Positions 1 through 7,530 of a stretch of 19,332 nucleotides of DNA are shown one piece after another (position 1 is the first letter of the stretch; every line of letters begins with the position of its first letter). This DNA comes from Acidobacteriaceae bacterium (lineage in GTDB: Bacteria; Acidobacteriota; Terriglobia; Terriglobales; Acidobacteriaceae). The position numbers and the translations under genes are program-made. The DNA lies in contig JASHVU010000513.1 of NCBI GenBank assembly GCA_030044455.1, positions 1-19,332 on the forward strand, in the 5' to 3' direction. The notes under the pieces were generated by a model. That model searched no databases. It was not told the origin of the DNA and was given only the letters and a program-made list of their open reading frames with translations.

Positions 1-348
1 GGCATCATGGGCCAGCGCGCCATGCGCCTGCGCTTTCTCGATCTCGAACCGGAAGAAGTCTTCGCGCATGCAAAGCAGGGCGATCAGCGCTGCCGCGATT
101 TTGTGGATTTGTGGCACCGCGCGCTCGCGGCGGCCACAGCCTCGTTCATACACCTCGCCGGACCGGGTAAGTTCTATTTCACCGGCCACAACGTGCACCA
201 CCTCGAGTTGCCGCTGCTGCGTAGTCACCTTGAAACCATGGTGCGCATGACCCCGCTACAGAGCTTTTCACTCGAGATTCTGCCACCCGACGACGAAACC
301 GCACTGCTCGGCGCCGGCATCAGCGCCACGCGATCGGTGGCGGGGTAA
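1..348 (+). CDS. ROK-family protein, C-terminal fragment (5' end outside window)
   Basis: The reading frame is open from the first base of the window (Gly-Ile-Met-Gly), so this is the 3' end of a longer gene and the ATG at base 7 need not be its start. The roughly 115 visible residues fit the C-terminal lobe of ROK-family sugar kinases and regulators. There is a GDxxC-type helix (AKQGDQRCRDFVDLWHRALA), then a strand FYFTGHNV where ROK proteins usually carry the 'ivlGG' strand, then a helix ELPLLRSHLE, and finally ETALLGAGISA, which matches the typical 'a.lGAa.la' ending. ROK proteins bind or phosphorylate hexoses and N-acetylhexosamines, or act as sugar-responsive regulators. The ATP-binding and sugar-binding N-terminal motifs lie outside the window, so kinase and regulator cannot be told apart. 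The gene ends with TAA and is followed by a 199-base spacer. Assignment rests on motif resemblance only. Confidence 0.62.
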   Translation, partial: GIMGQRAMRLRFLDLEPEEVFAHAKQGDQRCRDFVDLWHRALAAATASFIHLAGPGKFYFTGHNVHHLELPLLRSHLETMVRMTPLQSFSLEILPPDDETALLGAGISATRSVAG

Positions 349-403
349 ATCGGAGTACGGCGGTTCAGCGACAGCGTGCTGGCGAAGTCCAAATCAGCGT
401 GCA

Positions 404-419
404 AGTGATTTTTATCACT
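404..419. promoter_or_regulatory. CRP/FNR-shaped palindromic operator candidate
   Basis: AGTGATTTTTATCACT is a perfect 6+6 inverted repeat around TTTT. Its core GTGA-N6-TCAC has the half-site and spacing used by CRP/FNR-superfamily regulators. It lies in the spacer upstream of the S53 protease gene, with its centre about 92-95 bases before the predicted transcription start, close to a class I activator position. No regulator gene is seen in the window, so the link is inferred. Confidence 0.4.
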
Positions 420-470
420 GGTACCTACCCTCGCGCTTACTTAAGCAGCGGTAAAGTGCATATTCGTTCG

Positions 471-499
471 TTGACTTGATACCGCACTGCCACTAGAAT
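471..499 (+). promoter_or_regulatory. Sigma70-type promoter for the S53 protease gene
   Basis: TTGACT (471-476) and TAGAAT (494-499) are separated by exactly 17 bases; each box matches the sigma70 consensus at five of six positions. Transcription would begin near 505-507, about 42 bases before the ATG at 548. This is the best promoter-like sequence in the window. Confidence 0.7.
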
Positions 500-547
500 C
501 CAGACTAACAAAATCTCTCATTGTAAGTCCTCAATGAGCGGGGGCCC

Positions 548-3500
548 ATGCTGCAAGACTGCACCACTCCTAATGTTGAAAAGTGCCACTCTTTACTGCC
601 TGCTCTCTATTTGGTGTTCGCAATCGGGCTAGTCTTCACTTCTTCACTGAATTTAAGCGCCCAGCAGACTGGCCCCCTCGTCACCAACACGGTGAACGAT
701 TCGGATCGGGTAACTCTGCCCAACAATGTGCACCCGCTTGCACGTGCCGAGTATGATCAGGGCTCAGCTCCCGACGGCCTCTCTCTCAGTCGAATATTGC
801 TCGTCTTGCGGCGCAGCCAGCAGCAGGAATCCTCTCTCAGATCCCTACTCCAGGAGCAGCAGGATCGGCATTCACCAATGTTTCGAAAGTGGCTTACTCC
901 ACAGGAATTCGGCGCTCGCTTCGGAGCAACTGATTCTGATATCGCAGCGGTCACGGGCTGGATGGGCTCCAAAGGATTTACAGTTACTCGCATCAGTGCC
1001 AGCCGCATGTTTATTGAGTTTTCGGGCACTGCAGGCCAGGTGAAGGAGGCTTTTCAAACTCCCATCCATCGATACGCCGTTGAAGGACATTCATACTGGG
1101 CTAACGTTTTGAATCCCACAATTCCAGCGGCGTTGGCGCCGGTTGTTGCCGGAATTAATTCGCTCAACAGTTTTCCGCGTGTCCCGCAATATACGCGCGC
1201 AGCGCACGACGGAAACCTGTCACCGAATTCCGATTTGGCCTCGCCGATGTTTACAGCGACCGGCCAATTCACTGATTACCTTGTTTCTCCATACGATTTC
1301 GCAACCATCTACGACCTTCTTCCTCTCTGGCAAGCCTCGCCCGCGATCGATGGCAATGGACAAACGATAGCCATTGTAAGCCGTTCGGACGTCGATCCAG
1401 CGAACGCACCGGCATTCTGGAGCCTCTTTGGCCTTGACGGGACGCATATGAGCGAGCCCATTTTGGTTCGCACGTTCGACGGGCCAAATCCAGGTGTAAC
1501 AACTGATGAAATAGAAGCCGACATAGACACGCAGTGGTCAGGAGCCGTCGCGCCGGGCGCCACCATCAACCTTGTGGTTTCTGCCTCCACCGAGACTACT
1601 GATGGTGTAGATCTCTCAGCGCTCTACATTGTCGATAACAACCTCGCACCCATCATGAGTGAGAGTTACGGCCAATGCGAAAAGGCGATGGGCGCAAGCG
1701 GCGTTCAGTTTTATGGCACTCTTTGGGAACAGGCTGCCGCGCAGGGAATCAGCGTCTTTGTCTCGACCGGAGACAATGGCGCTGCGGGGTGCGATTCGCC
1801 GCAATCTGCCGCCGAACAAGGTCTGAATGTAAACGGCGTTGCCTCCACTCCGTTCAACGCTGCGGTGGGTGGAACAGACTTCAACGAATACAACACGTGG
1901 ACAAGTTACTGGAGCACGACCAACGACTCAACCACTTCGGCCTCTGCACTGGGCTACATCCCGGAAACTTCATGGAACGACAGCTGTTCGAATCTTCTGC
2001 TTCAATACCTGCCGTCAGGTACAACAGACGCAGAAGCAAATTGCAACAACTCCAACTTTGCTGATTTCCAAATCAGTGCTGGCGGGGCCGGAGGCTCCAG
2101 CGCTTCATGGATGAAGCCGGAGTGGCAAACAGGCACGCCTTCTGATAATGCACGCGACCTTCCTGATGTTTCTCTCTTTGCCAGCAACGGTTTTCTCGGC
2201 AGTTCGTATGTCATTTGCCAAACCGCAAGCCAAGGAGGGTGCTTCCTCTGGACTTTGACAGAAATTGGCGGCACTTCGGTTTCTGCCCCTGCATTCGCGG
2301 GAATCATGGCGCTCGTGGATCAGAAGACGGGCTCACCCCAGGGAGATCCGGCATTGATCCTTTACAAGCTGTCCGCCCATCAGCCCTCCGACTTCCACGA
2401 CATTCCAGCGGGTACCACGATCGCAATGCCTTGCGCCACCGGCAGCCCCAACTGCACCACATCCGTCTCCGGAGACAAGTTGGGCATCACCTCCGGGTAT
2501 AACACCGAGACCGGATATGACCTGGCAACTGGCATCGGCAGCGTGGATGCAGCCAAGCTGGTTGATACATGGAACTCAATTTCCTTCACTCCATCCACAA
2601 CAACGCTGTCTCTGAATGGCGGCAACGCCGTCTCGGCTGTGCATGGCTCGCCCGTGCCGGTAAACATCACAGTCAATCAATCAGAGGCAACGGGTGTTGC
2701 CTCCTTAATTGCCAGTCCCGGTCAGCCCGGCGCTGGAATTGCTGACTTTGCCCTTACCAACGGCGCGTTTAGCGGATCTACGTCGCTCCTTCCCGGTGGC
2801 AGTTACAGCGTGATGGCGCACTATGACGGCGATGGCAACTATGGAGGCAGTTATTCCAACTCGGTCCCGGTAATAATTAGCGCCGAGAACAGCATCACTC
2901 TGCCCCACCTGGTCACAATCGATGTAACTGGAAAAATAACCAGCGATTCTGCATCGAGCGCCACCTATGGCGACGGCTTCCCCCTTTTTCGTGTGGACGT
3001 AGGCGACGCTGGCGCTTCAGTTTCGTCGAGCGGTGTATCGAGCCATTGCGCCAGCAAAACTTCCAATTGCCCGACTGGAACAGTCACTTTGCACGCGCCG
3101 GGAACTGCGCTCGATTCGGTTGTGTTGAACCTGAATTCTGAGGGCTATGCCGAAGTACAGACTCTGACTCCTGGCAGCTATTCACTGACAGCTTCATATT
3201 CCGGCGATGCCAGTTATGCCGCTTCGACCGGCACCGTGAATTTCACAATTGCGCAGGCCCCCACAACCACCACATCCGGCGGGCAAAGCGATTCAACCAC
3301 CTACGGAGCCGATTTTCAGATCGCCGCCGACGTCGCCACCACCAGCACTGGCGTAGCGCCGACCGGAAACTTCCAGTTTTATGTCGACGGCCAGGCTGCA
3401 GGGGCGCCTCAACCCGTCTATGAGAGTTATGGGTATCAGCCGGGTAATACGGCCACTCCATTTGCATGGGCAGACGCACAAACAACCTATGCATTCCTGT

Positions 3501-4474
3501 CGCTCGGTACGCACACGTTATCGGCTGCTTATTTAGGTGACTCGAACTACGCTCCCAGTTCCAGTTCCACCGAAAGCATCACGGTGGCCCAATCATCTTC
3601 GTTCTTTAACGATTGGGGATGGGGGGTTCCCGGAGGGAATGCCACACTCGGTCAGCAAACTACAATGACGGCGCTGCTCATAGGCTCCGAAGAGGGCGCG
3701 GCTCCGACCGGCACAATCACTTTCTATAACAACGGAACGGCAATCTCAGGTAATGTCACTTACACCTCAAGTGCTGGAAAGCCAGGCGTGAGTAGCTTTC
3801 TCTCCGCTTCCATGCCCTACACGTTTACGAGCGCCGGCAGCCAGGCCCTGATTGTCTCCTACTCCGGGGACGCGAACTATCAGCCTACAGAAGTAACCTC
3901 GTCCCCCATAGTAAACGTAGCGGGGCCGATAACCGTCTCGGCGGGCACCATTACCATTGCTTCGCCTGGACAGTCCGGCTCAACTACCGTCACCGTGACG
4001 CCAAGCAATGGCTTCACCGGCACCGTAACCCTCACCTGCTTGATTCCTGCAACTGCAGCCGAGACCAACTGCGGTTTCGGTTCCGGTTCCACCATGACGA
4101 ATACCACCCAGGTCACGATCAGTGGGTCCGCGGCGACCGCAACCCTTACGGTGACTACAACTGCTCCGCATCAGGTGGCTACGCTTACACGATGGACATC
4201 GACCGGCCTTGTTGTCGCCGTCCTGCTCGCCGTGTTTGTTCCACGCAAGCGATTGCCTCGCAGTCTGTGGCTTTCTGCCCTGGCCGCGATCTTGATCCTT
4301 GGTCAGACGAGTTGTGGCAGCGGCGCGAGTAATGGAGGCGGTGGCGGCGGGGGAGGCGGCACCAATGATCCCGGGACACCCACCGGCACTTACTCATTTA
4401 CCGTCAGCGCATCGAGCGGATCGGGAACAAGCGCCTTCACAAACTCCGCTGAGATCACAGTTTCAGTGATGTAG
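548..4474 (+). CDS. Secreted S53 (pro-kumamolisin/sedolisin) protease with Ig-like repeats
   Basis: A 1308-residue serine-carboxyl peptidase, expected to be an acid-active extracellular endopeptidase. Residues 17-38 form a signal peptide (likely cut after Ala38). Residues about 45-210 are the pro-kumamolisin activation domain (SQQQESSLRSLLQEQQ, LTPQEFGARFG). The catalytic domain spans about 240-675: Glu323 and Asp327 in EIEADIDTQW, Asp409 in STGDNGAAG (oxyanion residue) and nucleophile Ser577 in GGTSVSAP, so the Ser-Glu-Asp centre is intact. Asp618 (FHDI) and Asp658 (GYDLATGIGS) fit the family's calcium site. Four Ig-like repeats follow, each ending in a Y-x-GD-x-x-Y motif (near 759, 884, 995 and 1105), then a beta-rich domain. 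The C-terminus has two hydrophobic segments (about 1218-1231 and 1241-1252) around RKRLPR, a Cys-Gly stretch with nine glycines, and a last beta-rich piece. Repeats probably bind substrate or the cell surface. It converges on the GH3 gene. Confidence 0.95.
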   Translation: MLQDCTTPNVEKCHSLLPALYLVFAIGLVFTSSLNLSAQQTGPLVTNTVNDSDRVTLPNNVHPLARAEYDQGSAPDGLSLSRILLVLRRSQQQESSLRSLLQEQQDRHSPMFRKWLTPQEFGARFGATDSDIAAVTGWMGSKGFTVTRISASRMFIEFSGTAGQVKEAFQTPIHRYAVEGHSYWANVLNPTIPAALAPVVAGINSLNSFPRVPQYTRAAHDGNLSPNSDLASPMFTATGQFTDYLVSPYDFATIYDLLPLWQASPAIDGNGQTIAIVSRSDVDPANAPAFWSLFGLDGTHMSEPILVRTFDGPNPGVTTDEIEADIDTQWSGAVAPGATINLVVSASTETTDGVDLSALYIVDNNLAPIMSESYGQCEKAMGASGVQFYGTLWEQAAAQGISVFVSTGDNGAAGCDSPQSAAEQGLNVNGVASTPFNAAVGGTDFNEYNTWTSYWSTTNDSTTSASALGYIPETSWNDSCSNLLLQYLPSGTTDAEANCNNSNFADFQISAGGAGGSSASWMKPEWQTGTPSDNARDLPDVSLFASNGFLGSSYVICQTASQGGCFLWTLTEIGGTSVSAPAFAGIMALVDQKTGSPQGDPALILYKLSAHQPSDFHDIPAGTTIAMPCATGSPNCTTSVSGDKLGITSGYNTETGYDLATGIGSVDAAKLVDTWNSISFTPSTTTLSLNGGNAVSAVHGSPVPVNITVNQSEATGVASLIASPGQPGAGIADFALTNGAFSGSTSLLPGGSYSVMAHYDGDGNYGGSYSNSVPVIISAENSITLPHLVTIDVTGKITSDSASSATYGDGFPLFRVDVGDAGASVSSSGVSSHCASKTSNCPTGTVTLHAPGTALDSVVLNLNSEGYAEVQTLTPGSYSLTASYSGDASYAASTGTVNFTIAQAPTTTTSGGQSDSTTYGADFQIAADVATTSTGVAPTGNFQFYVDGQAAGAPQPVYESYGYQPGNTATPFAWADAQTTYAFLSLGTHTLSAAYLGDSNYAPSSSSTESITVAQSSSFFNDWGWGVPGGNATLGQQTTMTALLIGSEEGAAPTGTITFYNNGTAISGNVTYTSSAGKPGVSSFLSASMPYTFTSAGSQALIVSYSGDANYQPTEVTSSPIVNVAGPITVSAGTITIASPGQSGSTTVTVTPSNGFTGTVTLTCLIPATAAETNCGFGSGSTMTNTTQVTISGSAATATLTVTTTAPHQVATLTRWTSTGLVVAVLLAVFVPRKRLPRSLWLSALAAILILGQTSCGSGASNGGGGGGGGGTNDPGTPTGTYSFTVSASSGSGTSAFTNSAEITVSVM

Positions 4475-4556
4475 GAACCCGGCAGTTCGCGTTCACTGGG
4501 ATTACTCCAGCGAGGATAAGTCTGCCCACGCGTCGGAAACGGCAGCTTCGCGAACT

Positions 4557-7244
4557 CTACTTCGGTAATTCCATCGTTCCGCTCACGGAAAATGTCGCCG
4601 CAGGCGCCGCGTTATCCGCCGGCGGCTGCGTGCCGCCAAAGTAGACTTTATATTCCCCCGGCATCACCGCGCGCTTGCCATCGGCATCGACCTCGGAGAT
4701 GGTCCGCGGATCGAGCGTGAACTCAACAGTCGTTGCCTGCTGCGCAGCCAGATGGACCCGCTTGAATCCAGCCAGCTCTATGCGCGGCGAAACCTCGGTC
4801 TGAGGTTGCGCAAGATACAGCTCCACAACCTCATCGCCTGCCACCTTGCCGGTGTTCTTTACCTCACCTTTGACGGTGACGGAATCGCCTGCCTTAACGC
4901 TGCTCGCAACAGGATTTAGATTGCCATAACTGAAGCTCGTGTAGCTGAGCCCGTACCCGAATGGGTAGAGCGGCGCATCGGTCATGTAGCGATAGGTGCG
5001 GCCCTTCATCGCGTAATCGTCAAAAGGCGGCAACTGCGCCAGCGACTTATAAAAAGTCACAGGCAACCGGCCGGCTGGATTGTTGTCGCCGGCCAGAGTC
5101 TCGGCAATCGCGGTTCCGCCTTCTTCTCCGGGATACCACGCTTCGAGAATGGCAGCCGCATGTTCCGCCGCATAGTTCACGGCAAGCGCCGAGCCGTTCT
5201 GAAGGACCACCACGACCGGCTTGTCCGTCGCGATCAGGGCTTTAAGCAGATCTTTCTGCACGGCGGGCAAAACGATGTCGGTGCGATCGCCGCCGGAAAA
5301 GCCGTCTAACTTAATCGGCATCTCCTCGCCCTCGAGCTCGGGAGAAAGGCCGACGCACGCCACAATTACATCCGCGTTCTTCGCCCTTTCGATCGCCTCA
5401 TCGCGAAGCGCCTCAACCGGCGCCTCCCAGGTGAGGTCGATCCCGGCCGTCCCGGTTTTGTGCAGGTATTCGAGACGAATCGCGTGAGGCTGCGTATTGT
5501 CGAAGTGCAGCGCGGAATCGAAGACCTGTCCGCGTTCACCGCTCTTCGACCCACTCTCGGCAATCAGCTGTTCATCCACATACAGCCTGAACCCCTCGGC
5601 GTTCTCGCAGGCGTAGCAATAGTTGATCCGGACGCCCAGCCGGTAGTCTCCCGCGGCAGGAGGTGTAAATGTGCCGGTCCAGCGCACTGAATAGTGATTG
5701 CGCTCGAGTCCCTTTACCGGGACCACTTTGTCCCAGTTGAAGTTCACGTTGCGATCGACGCGCGTCAGTACCGGCGTCCCGCTCAGATCGCCCGATGCAA
5801 AGTATTCGCCCTTTAGGCCATACTCGCTGCTCCCAGTCGCGGGATGGAGCGCCGTATGTTCGATCGGCATGGCAAAGCCCTGGGCCAGGCTCGATCCCAT
5901 CGCGTAAACGATATGTGCCGCGCTGAATCGCTTCTCGATTCCAACCAGCGGATAAACCGGATTTGGCGGCGGCCCGTTGTAATTACCCTGCAGCGATTGA
6001 ACCAGCTCCGCAGTCGGCCCAATTACGGCGATCTTCTTGACAACCGGCTTTAACGGAAGCGTTCCGTCGTTTTTGAGCAGCACCATCGACTCGCGCGCAG
6101 CCTTCAATGAGAGCGCGCGATGAGCCGGAGAATTCACCTCATCCATTCCGATCCGCCCGTAAGCGTAGCTCGCGGGAGGATCGAACATGCCGAGACGAAA
6201 ACGCTCGTGGTAGAGGCGGCGCAATGCGCGATTGATATCTTCCTCGCTGATGAGACCCTGATGGACGGCATCGACCAGGGACGGGAACGCTTGCCCCTGC
6301 ATGTAGCCGCACTCCAGATCGGTACCAGCCTCGACAGCGTCGGCAGCGGCATGCGCCATGTCGGGCGCGTAGTGATGGCCATCAAATATGTCTGCCACCG
6401 CCGCGCAATCGCTCACCACGTATCCATCAAAGTGCCACGCATCGCGAAGGTGATCTTTCAGCAGCATCGTGTTTGCGCAGGCCGGCGCTCCGTCAATCGA
6501 GTTGTAGGCGCACATGACCGATTGCGCGTGCGCCTGGGTCACGGCCGCGCGAAAAGCCGGCAGATAGGTGTCCTCAAGATCGTGGTTACTGATGTCGACA
6601 TTGGCGCGATGACGCGTGCTTTCTGGCCCGCTGTGAACCGCAAAATGTTTGGGCGTTGAAACTACCTTCAGATGATTCGGATCGTCACCCTGCATGCCGG
6701 TGACGAATGCGACCGCCATGCGGCCGGTCAAAAAAGGATCTTCTCCGTAAGTTTCCTGTCCACGGCCCCAGCGCGGATCGCGAAAGATATTGATGTTCGG
6801 CGCCCAGAACGTGAGCCCGAAGAAGGCCTCGTGGTCATTGTCGCGCATCGCCTGGTTATACTTGGCGCGGGCCTCGGTTGAGATGGTCTGGCCCATCTGA
6901 TGAACCAGCGGCGCATCCCATGTGGCCGCCATTCCAATCACCTGCGGAAAATTTGTCGCGTAGCCGGAGAATGCAACGCCATGCAGTCCTTCATTCCACC
7001 AGTCGTACTTGGGCACGCCCAGGCGCGGTATGGCCGGCGAGTGGTCGCGCATCTGTTGAACCTTCTCCTCCAGGGTCATCTGTCCAATCAGAGCGCCGAC
7101 GCGCTCGTTAATGGGCAGCGACGTGTTCAGCCAGGGACGGCCGGCATCGGTCCCAGTGGGTGGTTGTTTCTGGCCAAGGCCGCTGACCGAGAACGAGATA
7201 AGAACAAAGAACACGATCGCTTGCGTGCGGGCATGACTGGGCAT
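4557..7244 (-). CDS. Secreted GH3 glycoside hydrolase with PA14 domain (beta-xylosidase/beta-glucosidase-like)
   Basis: A family 3 glycosidase of 895 residues, expected to release terminal beta-linked sugars from oligosaccharides in the periplasm or outside. Residues 9-25 form a signal peptide ending near SGLGQ. The (beta/alpha)8 domain (about 43-358) holds FRDPRWGRGQETYGEDP, KHFAVHSGPESTRH and the nucleophile Asp279 in GYVVSDC. The SDC form, rather than SDW, recalls plant and fungal beta-xylosidase-type GH3 enzymes. The C-terminal GH3 domain is split by a PA14 carbohydrate-binding domain (about 475-609: LKGEYFASGDL, VRWTGTFTPP, GIDLTWEAP). The acid/base glutamate is likely in ELEGEE (636-641), and a fibronectin III-like domain ends the protein. 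The start at 7244 was chosen over an ATG at 7265 because GGA lies 7 bases before it and the signal peptide then has a normal short n-region; seven residues are at stake. Xylan or beta-glucan use is inferred; substrate cannot be fixed from sequence. Confidence 0.93.
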   Translation of the reverse strand: MPSHARTQAIVFFVLISFSVSGLGQKQPPTGTDAGRPWLNTSLPINERVGALIGQMTLEEKVQQMRDHSPAIPRLGVPKYDWWNEGLHGVAFSGYATNFPQVIGMAATWDAPLVHQMGQTISTEARAKYNQAMRDNDHEAFFGLTFWAPNINIFRDPRWGRGQETYGEDPFLTGRMAVAFVTGMQGDDPNHLKVVSTPKHFAVHSGPESTRHRANVDISNHDLEDTYLPAFRAAVTQAHAQSVMCAYNSIDGAPACANTMLLKDHLRDAWHFDGYVVSDCAAVADIFDGHHYAPDMAHAAADAVEAGTDLECGYMQGQAFPSLVDAVHQGLISEEDINRALRRLYHERFRLGMFDPPASYAYGRIGMDEVNSPAHRALSLKAARESMVLLKNDGTLPLKPVVKKIAVIGPTAELVQSLQGNYNGPPPNPVYPLVGIEKRFSAAHIVYAMGSSLAQGFAMPIEHTALHPATGSSEYGLKGEYFASGDLSGTPVLTRVDRNVNFNWDKVVPVKGLERNHYSVRWTGTFTPPAAGDYRLGVRINYCYACENAEGFRLYVDEQLIAESGSKSGERGQVFDSALHFDNTQPHAIRLEYLHKTGTAGIDLTWEAPVEALRDEAIERAKNADVIVACVGLSPELEGEEMPIKLDGFSGGDRTDIVLPAVQKDLLKALIATDKPVVVVLQNGSALAVNYAAEHAAAILEAWYPGEEGGTAIAETLAGDNNPAGRLPVTFYKSLAQLPPFDDYAMKGRTYRYMTDAPLYPFGYGLSYTSFSYGNLNPVASSVKAGDSVTVKGEVKNTGKVAGDEVVELYLAQPQTEVSPRIELAGFKRVHLAAQQATTVEFTLDPRTISEVDADGKRAVMPGEYKVYFGGTQPPADNAAPAATFSVSGTMELPK

Positions 7245-7352
7245 GGCTTTATCCGATCGGTACATGATTTCAGAAATCCGAGAAACAGATCAGTTACTCA
7301 CACCCGGTCGCAGGGCGTCAACCGAAACAACCTTCGGCGTCCGGTCAATTTG

Positions 7353-7365
7353 GAAAAGTCTTTTC
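7353..7365. promoter_or_regulatory. Short palindrome upstream of the GH3 gene
   Basis: GAAAAGTCTTTTC is a perfect 6+1+6 inverted repeat in the 286-base spacer before the GH3 start, about 110 bases upstream of it. TTGACC and TTGACG sequences lie nearby on the minus strand but have no good -10 partner. It could be an operator; AT-rich palindromes of this size also occur by chance. Confidence 0.2.
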
Positions 7366-7450
7366 TCAGTGGCCAAACTGGCTGCGGTAAAACTCCGTCG
7401 CAGCCACGGTTTTGAAGGGGCACAGATTTATCCGTTCCGCTAACGGCCGG

Positions 7451-7475
7451 CAAAATAGGCGACTCTTGAGCGCCT
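7451..7475 (-). terminator. Candidate rho-independent terminator of the RDD gene
   Basis: On the minus strand AGGCG-(9-base loop)-CGCCT is followed directly by ATTTTG, giving a short GC stem and a four-base T run about 55 bases past the RDD stop. A longer alternative pairing exists: AGGCGACT at 7457-7464 is complementary to AGTCGCCT at 7525-7532, which overlaps the RDD stop codon. The short stem makes this only a moderate candidate. Confidence 0.35.
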
Positions 7476-7530
7476 GCTGTTCTCGCGTTCACTGAAACTC
7501 ACTCTCAAGTGGGCATCGCCTTTCAGTCGC

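Noticed and set aside
4484..4556. Inverted repeat AGTTCGCG ... CGCGAACT in the 82-base gap between the convergent protease and GH3 genes
   Set aside because: The arms are exact but 57 bases apart with no T run, so a hairpin terminator is unlikely. It may be chance in GC-rich sequence.
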